The notes under the pieces are model-generated. The model was not told the DNA's origin and made no database searches. It was given only the letters and a program-made list of their open reading frames with translations. This document shows, piece after piece, positions 44,144 through 51,061 of a DNA stretch of 51,061 nt (positions within the stretch are counted from its first letter, which is position 1; the number at the start of each line of letters is the position of its first letter). This stretch comes from an uncultured Muribaculaceae bacterium (GTDB lineage: Bacteria > Bacteroidota > Bacteroidia > Bacteroidales > Muribaculaceae): positions 1 to 51,061 of the forward strand of contig CANCXM010000023.1 in assembly GCA_947381945.1 (NCBI GenBank), given 5' to 3'. A program made the position numbers and the translations under genes.

Positions 44144-44502
44144 CCCCATCCCCCCGGACGGCAACCGGTAAACCGCAAAGCGGCACCCCCACCCCAAACC
44201 GGATGGCAACCCGCTGAGCCGCGAAGCGGCGATACGATCATAGCCCCGCATCGAGCGGCAACGCAATGAAGCCCGTAGGGCGAAATTGCGTGCCGCGAAG
44301 GTGTGGGGTTATGATCGTATATACCCCCACGGGCATCGAAGATGTCCGATAATACCCCATCCCCCCACCACGACCGTTTTTTTGTTTTTTTAGCTAATTT
44401 TTGCTCAACGCACCGGGATTTTATAACATTATTATTAGGTGAATTTATTTTCAAAATATTAACTTTGCCTACAATTAGAAAAAATATCATTATATCATAC
44501 TT
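44144..44502. repeat. Intergenic region with dispersed-repeat motifs and a nested hairpin
   Basis: This 359-bp gap is non-coding. At 44150-44240 it holds two motifs of the type CCGGATGGCAACC...GCGAAGCGG, related in reverse complement to motifs at 31800-31880. At 44232-44320 a nested structure forms: ATACGATCATAGCCCC (44232-44247) pairs with 44305-44320 with one mismatch, around an inner CGGCAACGCAAT/ATTGCGTGCCG stem and a GCCC-GTA-GGGC tip. At 44327-44357 lies the exact reverse complement of 31666-31696. The last 130 bp are AT-rich and carry the malQ promoter. Confidence 0.75.
44460..44467 (+). promoter_or_regulatory. -7 element of the malQ promoter
   Basis: TAACTTTG matches TAnnTTTG and lies 35 bp before the malQ ATG; no convincing -33 box is seen. 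Confidence 0.5.
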
Positions 44503-47181
44503 ATGAAACTTACATTTACTGTCAACTATCGCACAGAGTGGGGCGAATCCCTTTTCCTCACAGGCTCCGCCGCCCCCCTTGGAGGCGGTGACCTCTCGCA
44601 GGCCATCCCCATGCAACTGACAGGTGCCGAAACCTGGACCGTGCAGGTCGAGATTCCCGACACCGTCAGCGAGTTCACCTACGGCTACATTGTCCGTCAC
44701 GACAACGGCTATGTCAAACGCGAATGGGGAAAGGAACGCCGCTTCATCCACAATGCCGACACCCACCTCTTCAGCATCATGGACCGCTGGCAGGACATGC
44801 CGTGGGACAAGCCCTACTATAGCAGCGCCTTCACCGAATGTATCTGCCACCGCGCCGACCGCGAGGCCCCCGTCCTCCCCTCGGCCGGTATGCTCACCCT
44901 CTCGGTCGATGCCCCGATGATTTCACCCGACGAGGCAGTAGCCGTCAGCGGCGAAGCCGAGGCCCTCGGTGCATGGGATGTGACGAAAGCCGTCCGCATG
45001 AGCGATGCCGCCTATCCCACATGGACAGTCAACCTCCCCCTCGAAGGCTTAGGCACCGGCAGTGACTATAAGTTCCTCATAGTAAAGAAATCAACCGGTG
45101 AGGTTGTGGCCTGGGAAGGACGCGACAACCGCCACATCGACCTCCCCGCCACCCGTCCGGGCGAATCAATCGTCGATGCCGGACAGCGCCTCGTCAATCC
45201 CCTCGCCCCCTGGCGCGGTGCAGGCGTCGCCATCCCCGTATTCTCCCTCCGCAGCGAGGCCGACTTCGGTGTGGGCGACTTCCTCGATCTCAAACTCATG
45301 ATTGACTGGGCGGCCGACACGAAGCAAAACTTCGTGCAGCTCCTCCCCATCAACGACACCACCATGACCGGTTCCTGGACCGACTCATACCCCTACAACG
45401 CCAACTCCACCTTCGCGCTCCACCCCATGTACCTGCGCCTCTCGGCGATGGGCCGACTCAACAACGAGGAGCGTCAGCGCTACTTCGACGACCTCGGACG
45501 CGAGCTCAATCGTCTCCCCCAGGTGGACTACGAGCGTGTCAACAACGCAAAGAATGAATTCACCCGCGAACTTTTCGCCCAGGACGGTGAAGCAATCCTC
45601 GCCACGGAGGAATTCAAATCATTCTTTGAAAAGAATGCATCATGGCTGACCCCCTACGCCGCCTTCTGCGTGCTCCGCGACATCAACGGAACCCCCGACA
45701 TGGAAAAATGGGGAGAATATGCAGTCTATGATACTGAAAAAATCAAGGACTTCATCACCCTCCACACCCCCGACATCAACTATGTCTACTACCAGCAATA
45801 TTTCCTCGACAAGCAGATGCGCGAGGTGCGCGACTATGCCCACTCGAAAGGCGTTGCCATAAAGGGCGACATCCCCATCGGTATCTCCCGCACGAGCGTC
45901 GACGCATGGATCTCGCCCCGCCTCTTCAACCTCGACTGCCAGGCCGGCGCTCCGCCGGACGATTTCTCTGTCCTCGGTCAGAACTGGGGCTTCCCCACCT
46001 ACAACTGGGACGAGATGGCAAAGGACGGTTTCGCATGGTGGAAAGCACGTTTCCGCAAGATGGCCGAATACTTCGACGCCTACCGAATTGACCACGTCCT
46101 CGGCTTCTTCCGCATCTGGCAAATCCCGATGGATGCCGTCCACGGTCTGCTCGGTGTCTTCAACCGCGCCCTCCCCTATTCCCCCGACGAACTCCGCAAC
46201 AGCTATGACTTCTGGATTGATGTCGACCGCCAGACACGCCCCTACATCATGGACTACATGCTCGGAGCATTCTTCGGCGACTACACCGACGAGTGCCGTG
46301 AGCGCTTCCTCGTCGACGAAGGCTATGGCCGCTACCGTATGCGCGACGAATTCGACACCCAGCGCAAGGTCGTCGACTACTTCGCAACCCAGGAGAAAAA
46401 CGATAAGAACGACCGCATCTGCAACGCCCTCCTCGGCCTCATCGACGAAGTCCTCTTCATCGAAGACCCCTACGAAAAGGGCAAATACCATCCCCGCATC
46501 TCCGCTCAGTTCACCTTCGCTTATCAGGCTCTCACCGACTACGAGAAGTGGTGTTTCAACCGCATGTACAACGACTTCTTCTATCGTCGCAACAACGATT
46601 TCTGGTATGGCAAGGCAATGTGGAAACTCCCCCCGCTCACCGATGCGACCGACATGCTCGTCTGCGCCGAGGACCTCGGCATGATTCCCGCCTGCGTCCC
46701 CGCCGTGATGAACAACCTCGAAATCCTCGTCCTCGAAATCCAGCGTATGCCCAAGGACCCCAACGTCCCCTTCGGCAACACATGGACCTACCCCTACCGC
46801 TCCGTCTGCACCACCTCAACCCACGACATGGACGGTATCCGCCGCTGGTGGGAAAGCGACCGCGACGCCACCCAGCGCTACTTCAATGAAGTGCTCGGTG
46901 AAGCCGGACCCGCACCCCAGTATGCCGAGCCTTGGATATGCGACCGCATCATCCGGATGCACCTCCAGTCCCCCTCGATGCTCTGCATACTCCCGCTTCA
47001 GGACTGGCTCTCCATCGACGGTGTCCTCCGCCGTCAGGATCCCCGCGAGGAACTCATCAACATCCCCGCAAATCCCCGCCACTACTGGCGCTACCGTATG
47101 CACCTGACCCTCGAGGATCTCAACGCCCAAACCGAATTCAACAACCGCCTCCGCAACGAAATCACCGCAGCAGGAAGGTAA
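44503..47181 (+). CDS. malQ: 4-alpha-glucanotransferase with N-terminal starch-binding domains
   Basis: An 892-residue GH77 amylomaltase that transfers alpha-1,4-glucan segments in starch, maltodextrin or glycogen metabolism. Two CBM20-like starch-binding modules come first (about 1-110, with NYRTEWGESLFLTGSAAPLG, and about 125-235, with AVSGEAEALGAWD), followed by the GH77 barrel (about 240-880). The nucleophile is Asp530 in YRIDHVLGFFRIW and the acid/base is Glu723 in CAEDLGMIP. There is no signal peptide, so it is cytosolic. This long form with CBM20 modules is the usual Bacteroidetes version. It is a single gene with its own promoter and a strong terminator. Confidence 0.95.
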   Translation: MKLTFTVNYRTEWGESLFLTGSAAPLGGGDLSQAIPMQLTGAETWTVQVEIPDTVSEFTYGYIVRHDNGYVKREWGKERRFIHNADTHLFSIMDRWQDMPWDKPYYSSAFTECICHRADREAPVLPSAGMLTLSVDAPMISPDEAVAVSGEAEALGAWDVTKAVRMSDAAYPTWTVNLPLEGLGTGSDYKFLIVKKSTGEVVAWEGRDNRHIDLPATRPGESIVDAGQRLVNPLAPWRGAGVAIPVFSLRSEADFGVGDFLDLKLMIDWAADTKQNFVQLLPINDTTMTGSWTDSYPYNANSTFALHPMYLRLSAMGRLNNEERQRYFDDLGRELNRLPQVDYERVNNAKNEFTRELFAQDGEAILATEEFKSFFEKNASWLTPYAAFCVLRDINGTPDMEKWGEYAVYDTEKIKDFITLHTPDINYVYYQQYFLDKQMREVRDYAHSKGVAIKGDIPIGISRTSVDAWISPRLFNLDCQAGAPPDDFSVLGQNWGFPTYNWDEMAKDGFAWWKARFRKMAEYFDAYRIDHVLGFFRIWQIPMDAVHGLLGVFNRALPYSPDELRNSYDFWIDVDRQTRPYIMDYMLGAFFGDYTDECRERFLVDEGYGRYRMRDEFDTQRKVVDYFATQEKNDKNDRICNALLGLIDEVLFIEDPYEKGKYHPRISAQFTFAYQALTDYEKWCFNRMYNDFFYRRNNDFWYGKAMWKLPPLTDATDMLVCAEDLGMIPACVPAVMNNLEILVLEIQRMPKDPNVPFGNTWTYPYRSVCTTSTHDMDGIRRWWESDRDATQRYFNEVLGEAGPAPQYAEPWICDRIIRMHLQSPSMLCILPLQDWLSIDGVLRRQDPREELINIPANPRHYWRYRMHLTLEDLNAQTEFNNRLRNEITAAGR

Positions 47182-47235
47182 TCCCGGTCGGCCCCTCTAC
47201 AGTATAGAGGCGAAAGTATAGAGTATAGATACTAC

Positions 47236-47269
47236 AATCATCAGCTGCCCCCCAGCTGATGATTTTTTT
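47236..47269 (+). terminator. Terminator after malQ
   Basis: AATCATCAGCTG (47236-47247) pairs perfectly with CAGCTGATGATT (47253-47264), with a 5-nt loop and a T tract after it. Confidence 0.92.
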
Positions 47270-47276
47270 ATGCCCA

Positions 47277-47508
47277 GTAGGGACGCTTTTCAAAGCGTCC
47301 GCAACCGCATACAAATGAATTCCAAAAACGTAATAACAAATGAATCCCCAAAAAACACCACGAATCCCCCAAAATCCCCAAAAACACCCCCTCAAATTAA
47401 AAATCCAATAACAAATGATTTTTTTACCCACATACCGCCCCCAACCCACGAATCCCCCCTGCATTTTCAATCGTATGCTGTTGCGGACGCTTTGAAAAGC
47501 GTCCCTAC
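47277..47508. repeat. Pair of 36-bp inverted repeats, each itself a hairpin
   Basis: The 36 bp at 47277-47312 recur as a reverse complement at 47473-47508 with one mismatch. Each contains GGACGCTTT and AAAGCGTCC around a 2-nt centre, so it also folds alone. Between them is C/A-rich sequence (47313-47472) with nothing recognisable. A degenerate third unit (GGGCGTCC...GCGTCCCTAC) follows to about 47550. The core resembles the fucI terminator at 28425-28446, which suggests a family of such hairpins in this genome. Confidence 0.8.
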
Positions 47509-47566
47509 AGGGCGTCCACAATGCGTCCCTACAACGTCCCTACTGAGCAAAAACTCACAACTATCC

Positions 47567-47597
47567 TTGCATAAATAAATATAATTTACTAATTTTG
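47567..47597 (+). promoter_or_regulatory. Consensus promoter of the structured leader
   Basis: TTG (47567-47569) and TAATTTTG (47590-47597, matching TAnnTTTG) are spaced by 20 bp. Transcription should begin near 47603, about 430 nt before the next ATG. This is one of the best promoter matches in the window. Confidence 0.65.
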
Positions 47598-47599
47598 CT

Positions 47600-47960
47600 T
47601 TTGCAGACCGCCATAGCAGAAACCCCCGGTCTGGGGTAAAGCGTGGTGGGATGTAGAAATAGCCGGGCCATAGGGCCCGACAATATTTCATACATAAGAA
47701 AGCGTTTATCCGCGCTGATTCTTGACGTTCTGAAATTCTCGCAAAATTTCTATCAATAGTCAAGGGTTGTGCAACGGTAGATGCCCGTGGATATGTAATA
47801 TCATGCATTCGGCAGAATGCCTTGCGAAAGGTATAGCCGGACGCTATGATTGCATATACGAGCGTGGGCTTCTGCGTTGCCGTCCGACTATTGATGGGCA
47901 ATGCGAGAAGCCTCAGAACGTAGGACGGCAACAGGTACAGACTCCTACGCTTTTCTTTTA
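47600..47960 (+). ncRNA. Candidate structured leader or non-coding RNA
   Basis: Directly after a consensus promoter comes about 360 nt of G/C-balanced sequence full of perfect small hairpins. They are CAGACC/GGTCTG (about 47605-47637), CGGGCC-ATAG-GGCCCG (47664-47679), GTTG-TG-CAAC (about 47766-47775), GCATTC-GGCA-GAATGC (47805-47820), CCTT-GCGA-AAGG with a GNRA tetraloop (47820-47831), and a long-range GTTGCCGTCC (47876-47885) with GGACGGCAAC (47933-47942). No plus-strand frame is convincing. It may be a cis-acting leader of the orphan gene at 48035 or an independent RNA. I cannot match it to a known family. Confidence 0.5.
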
Positions 47961-48034
47961 TTCAATTGGCTATAAACCAATCCAATGCCGACGAGAGGAG
48001 GACCGAGGCACACCCAAACCATTCATCCGGCTAT

Positions 48035-48760
48035 ATGAACTCCTGCTCGCCTCCAAAACCCAAACCTCCCACTGTCGTCGACCCATGTCGCAAACCTGAA
48101 CCATGCCCACCGTCCGTCCTCACCATCAGCGGATTGATTGAATATTACATGCGGAATTATGCCGCAGGCCTGACCGCGCCGCTCGGTGAACTGGAAAATG
48201 TCACGGACTACATCTGTGGTCTCCACAACGACCCTACCGGCCCGAAAGAGAAATATCGCCGTGCAAGCCACCAGTTCTGCATCGCCAACCGGGTGATTAC
48301 GGAGATGATTGGAAAACTATCCGACATCGACACCCACACTTTCGCTGATTTTGAAGAGCTGCGCGACTATATGGCCGATGCCGCCCGCGGGACGAAAGGC
48401 TACGCCGACCTTTCAATCTATGACTTTGCCTTCCGCTACGGATTCAACCACGGCCTCCTCCCCGAGCGCCGCGTCTATGTCCACGCCGGTGCCCTCACGG
48501 GAGCCAAAGCCCTGCGCCGTCTCGGTCTCATCGACTGCAAAATCACCCCGCCCTCCATCCCCATCGAAGCCTTCGCCCCTATCCTGCAGGAAATGGGAGC
48601 GATGCACCTCGAAAACTTTATGTGCATTGTCCACCGTCAGCTCATCGAAATGGCCGACACCCTCCGGTCCACTTCCGCCAAAAAGACAACTAAAAAGGAA
48701 GGCAGAAAGGCCGTCAAAAAGACAAGCAAGCCCACCGTCAAACAAACCGCCAACAAATAA
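48035..48760 (+). CDS. Uncharacterised protein with lysine-rich C-terminal tail
   Basis: A 241-residue protein that I do not recognise. The start chosen is ATG 48035; the frame extends to a TTG at 47966, which would overlap the structured leader. The N-terminus is proline- and cysteine-rich (SPPKPKPPTVVDPCRKPEPCPP). The middle (about 35-205) is predicted helical (LIEYYMRNYAAGL, YRRASHQFCIANRVITEM, RVYVHAGALTGAKALRRLGLI). The last ~30 residues are strongly basic (KKTTKKEGRKAVKKTSK), like histone-H1-type tails that bind nucleic acid. There is no signal peptide or membrane segment. The BspA-like gene starts 39 bp downstream, so the two may be co-transcribed from the promoter at 47567-47597. Confidence 0.7.
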   Translation: MNSCSPPKPKPPTVVDPCRKPEPCPPSVLTISGLIEYYMRNYAAGLTAPLGELENVTDYICGLHNDPTGPKEKYRRASHQFCIANRVITEMIGKLSDIDTHTFADFEELRDYMADAARGTKGYADLSIYDFAFRYGFNHGLLPERRVYVHAGALTGAKALRRLGLIDCKITPPSIPIEAFAPILQEMGAMHLENFMCIVHRQLIEMADTLRSTSAKKTTKKEGRKAVKKTSKPTVKQTANK

Positions 48761-48798
48761 ACCAACTATAATTTTATAAACCAATTAATTCAAACAAC

Positions 48799-51061
48799 AT
48801 GTTCAAACAACTACACAAACGGGTGTCGCGGCTATCGGCACCCCTGTGGCTGATACTCCTCGGCCTCATCCCGGCCAGCCTCTCAGCCCGAGACTTCAAG
48901 TACGAAGGCATAACTTATACCGTTATAGATGAGAAAGCTAAAACAGTTAAGACAAAAGGGGGAAAAAAGTCAGTGGTTTATGATAATGTGTATGAAGCCG
49001 GAAATACCGTTACAGGCGAACTAATAATTCCCAGTAAAGTCAATGATGGAACAAATTTTTATATTGTAACAGAAATTGGGGAATATGGGTTTTGTAAGAA
49101 TGCCGTTACCTCCGTCACAATCCCAAATTCTGTCACTTCAATTGGTCAATATGCGTTCGCCAATTGCTCCTCGCTCGCTTCCGTTTCAATCCCAAATTCT
49201 GTGACTTCAATTGGTGAATATGCGTTCTACAATTGCTCCTCGCTCGCTTCCGTTTCAATCCCTAGTTCTGTGACTTCAATTGGTGACAGTGCGTTCGCCC
49301 ACTGCTATTCGCTCGCTTCCGTTTCAATCCCAAGTTCTGTGACTTCTATTGGTGGCTACACGTTCGGCAGTTGCTCATCGCTCACTTCCGTCTCAATCCC
49401 AAGTTCTGTGACTTCTATTGGTAAATATGCGTTCTTCTATTGCTCCTCGCTCGCTTCCGTTTCAATCCCAAATTCTGTGACTTCAATTGGAGAAAGTACG
49501 TTCTCCGGTTGCCGTTCGCTCGCTTCCGTTTCAATCCCAAGTTCTGTGACTTCTATTGGAGAAAGTACGTTCTCCGGTTGCTCATCCCTCGCTTCCGTTT
49601 CAATCCCAAGTTCAGTAACTTCGATTGGGGAACGTGCGTTCGAAGATTGCTCGGCGCTCACTTCCGTTTCAATTCCAAGTTCAGTCACTTCAATTGGTAA
49701 CAGTACGTTCGCCAATTGCTCCTCGCTCGCTTCCGTTTCAATTCCAAGTTCAGTCACTTCAATTGGTAACAGTACGTTCGCCAATTGCTCCTCGCTCGCT
49801 TCCGTATCCATTCTAAATTCAGTGACTTATATTGGTAATAAAGCATTCTCAAATTGTTCGATATTGACAGATATAAGGATTCCTGATGCTATTGAAAAAA
49901 TTGGTGAAGACGCCTTCTCAGGTTGTCCGATATCTGAATTGAATTTCGGCAAGTCACTATATTCACTTGGCACTACCTCCGGAACCTCCAAAAAGCCGGC
50001 ATTCTCTCGCTCCATCTTCGACACCTGCCCCAACCTCAAGACCATCATTGTTTCCGATGACAATCCCTATTTTGACCTAAACAAGGATGCCCTCGTCATC
50101 AAACCTGACAGCATGATGGCCTACTGCCCTGATTTTTCCCGCACATCATGCACCATACCGTCCACCGTCAGCAAAATCGCAGCTAAAGCGTTCGATAATT
50201 GCAATGATCTCCGTTCACTCACCATCCCTGAAACAGTAAAGGAATTCGCCGATTCACTCTGGTATAGCTGTGACTCCCTGCGTCAGGTAGTTTATCTTGC
50301 CGAGACTCCGGCAACTGCCAAAAAGAATATTTTCAATAACGCAACATATTCGAAAGGTACCCTCTACTGTCCTAAAAAAAGCATGGACATATACTTTATG
50401 GCCACTCCCTGGGGATGGTTTGAAAAAATGGAAGCAGCAACCCAATGCATCCTGAATACATATTCAATCACCTTTGAACCGGGCGACAGCTATCAACTCA
50501 TAGCCGAAGCAATCACCGAGGATGGCCGACCATTCACCTACAAATGGACATCCAGCAACCCGGCGGTAGCAAAGGTTGACAGCAAGGGCCTTGTCACCGC
50601 TATTGCAAAAGGCTCTGCCGAAATCAAAGTGATTGCAACGGACAGTGAAGGCAATAAGCTTGAGGCAAGCTGCGCTGTAACTGTCGTTCTCAATCTGTCA
50701 ATCAGCCATTCAGCCATCCATATCTCATCTGATGAATCCTTCCAGTTGGGCATTGTCTCAAAACTTGAAAACCTCAAAATCAACTGGAGTTCAAATGACC
50801 CGGCCGTGGCCTACGTCAACAACTGCGGACTCGTCACAGCAATGTGCGAATTTGGTATCTGTATGGTCTCAGCAGAAGTTGAAGGGGAAACACTGGAATG
50901 CGAAGTAACTGTCGGTATCGAAACCGGAAGCATACCCGAGGGTGTCAACTACACAACCGACAAATCTGCCAAAACCATCACCATCACTGAATCGCCTAAT
51001 GCCAAGGGAGATATTGTCATCCCGATGAATGTCATTATCGACGGCGATGTCTACACCGTGA
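48799..51061 (+). CDS. BspA-like surface protein with LRR_5 repeats and Big2 domains, partial
   Basis: ATG 48799 opens a frame that stays open to the window end (754 codons seen). A signal peptide (about residues 1-31, APLWLILLGLIPASLSA) is followed by a short lead domain (FKYEGITYTVIDE). Eleven perfect 23-residue LRR_5 repeats follow (105-357; core SVSIPSSVTSIG...TF..C.SL), then more divergent LRR units (about 358-545). Two Big2 immunoglobulin-like domains come next (WTSSNPAVAKVDSKGLVTA and WSSNDPAVAYVNNCGLVTA), and the start of another LRR block (GVNYTTDKSAKTITI). Proteins of this BspA/TpLRR type are surface adhesins that bind host or bacterial proteins. The C-terminus, where a sorting domain is expected, lies outside the window. 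Confidence 0.9.
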   Translation, partial: MFKQLHKRVSRLSAPLWLILLGLIPASLSARDFKYEGITYTVIDEKAKTVKTKGGKKSVVYDNVYEAGNTVTGELIIPSKVNDGTNFYIVTEIGEYGFCKNAVTSVTIPNSVTSIGQYAFANCSSLASVSIPNSVTSIGEYAFYNCSSLASVSIPSSVTSIGDSAFAHCYSLASVSIPSSVTSIGGYTFGSCSSLTSVSIPSSVTSIGKYAFFYCSSLASVSIPNSVTSIGESTFSGCRSLASVSIPSSVTSIGESTFSGCSSLASVSIPSSVTSIGERAFEDCSALTSVSIPSSVTSIGNSTFANCSSLASVSIPSSVTSIGNSTFANCSSLASVSILNSVTYIGNKAFSNCSILTDIRIPDAIEKIGEDAFSGCPISELNFGKSLYSLGTTSGTSKKPAFSRSIFDTCPNLKTIIVSDDNPYFDLNKDALVIKPDSMMAYCPDFSRTSCTIPSTVSKIAAKAFDNCNDLRSLTIPETVKEFADSLWYSCDSLRQVVYLAETPATAKKNIFNNATYSKGTLYCPKKSMDIYFMATPWGWFEKMEAATQCILNTYSITFEPGDSYQLIAEAITEDGRPFTYKWTSSNPAVAKVDSKGLVTAIAKGSAEIKVIATDSEGNKLEASCAVTVVLNLSISHSAIHISSDESFQLGIVSKLENLKINWSSNDPAVAYVNNCGLVTAMCEFGICMVSAEVEGETLECEVTVGIETGSIPEGVNYTTDKSAKTITITESPNAKGDIVIPMNVIIDGDVYTV
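49111..49869 (+). repeat. Eleven in-frame 69-bp tandem repeats in the LRR gene
   Basis: Units start at 49111, 49180, 49249, 49318, 49387, 49456, 49525, 49594, 49663, 49732 and 49801, every 69 bp with no insertions or deletions. Most of each unit is almost invariant at DNA level. Differences cluster in the codons around the ATTGG-(N)-TTC segment, which specify two residues before and two after the conserved Phe. Units 9 and 10 (49663 and 49732) are identical; the first and last units are the most diverged. Confidence 0.95.

Noticed and set aside
44110..44850. 246-codon minus-strand open frame
   Set aside because: Crosses the repeat-rich gap and the 5' part of malQ in antisense; no domain and unlikely composition.
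47467..47931. 154-codon minus-strand open frame over the structured leader
   Set aside because: It runs opposite to a consensus promoter and across base-paired hairpins; the openness is better explained by the structured sequence. Not fully excluded.
47966..48034. TTG start for the orphan gene
   Set aside because: It overlaps the structured leader and is a rare start codon; ATG 48035 is preferred.
49437..49811. Minus-strand frame of repeated glutamate-rich units
   Set aside because: It is the antisense image of the 69-bp LRR repeats, which are read in the plus frame from 48799.
49111..49869. CRISPR array
   Set aside because: The regular 69-bp units have no unique spacers; they are in-frame protein repeats.
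1..51061. tRNA or rRNA genes
   Set aside because: I looked for T-loop motifs and ribosomal sequence in the gaps and saw none; a tRNAscan run would settle it.

Overview
The window looks like a chromosomal segment of a gut Bacteroidales bacterium, most likely Muribaculaceae (S24-7/Duncaniella-like). The signs are a SusC/SusD pair, secreted proteins with type IX (Por) sorting-like C-termini, BspA-type leucine-rich-repeat proteins, promoters with the Bacteroidetes -7 element TAnnTTTG, almost no Shine-Dalgarno sequences and C-rich codon use. The family placement is inference from style, not from a marker-gene search.

Layout. (1) 1-10.2 kb: a secreted sorting-domain protein, then an apparent operon of a C10 (streptopain-like) cysteine peptidase, SusC, SusD and a TlpA-like thioredoxin, which resembles a peptide-uptake (RagAB-like) locus. 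(2) 10.2-15.6 kb: a 9-bp inverted minisatellite, a CNNM/CorC-type membrane protein, a DapA-superfamily lyase with a sodium:solute symporter, and an HxlR regulator beside a cupin. (3) 15.6-30.3 kb: two divergent gene blocks. The minus block encodes a beta-helix secreted protein, a YicI-like GH31 alpha-xylosidase, a chimeric URO-D/homocysteine-methyltransferase/cobalamin protein and an SGLT-like symporter. The plus block encodes a second URO-D-type methyltransferase, a stand-alone MetH-type reactivation protein, L-fucose isomerase, a mutarotase and a FucP permease. (4) 30.3-33.3 kb: two identical copies of an LRR gene in a 1.2-kb direct duplication. (5) 33.3-41.2 kb: housekeeping genes (dnaB, ispE, grpE-dnaJ, mazG, a PD-(D/E)XK nuclease) and one orphan. 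(6) 41.3-47.2 kb: an M16 peptidase and MalQ. (7) 47.2-51.06 kb: repeats, a promoter followed by a strongly structured leader, an orphan gene with a lysine-rich tail, and a BspA-like LRR/Big2 protein running off the window.

The most interesting system is region 3. The 1004-residue protein is a methionine-synthase chimera. It keeps the homocysteine and cobalamin modules of MetH, but the folate module is missing and a URO-D-family methyltransferase domain sits at its N-terminus. The missing reactivation domain is encoded separately in the divergent operon. Next to a cytosolic alpha-xylosidase, a secreted beta-helix enzyme and a fucose pathway, this suggests corrinoid-dependent O-demethylation of a methylated sugar, with the methyl group passed to homocysteine to make methionine. 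One candidate substrate is 2-O-methyl-xylosyl-fucose, or 2-O-methylfucose, of rhamnogalacturonan II. The domain architecture is read directly from the sequence; the substrate is inference.
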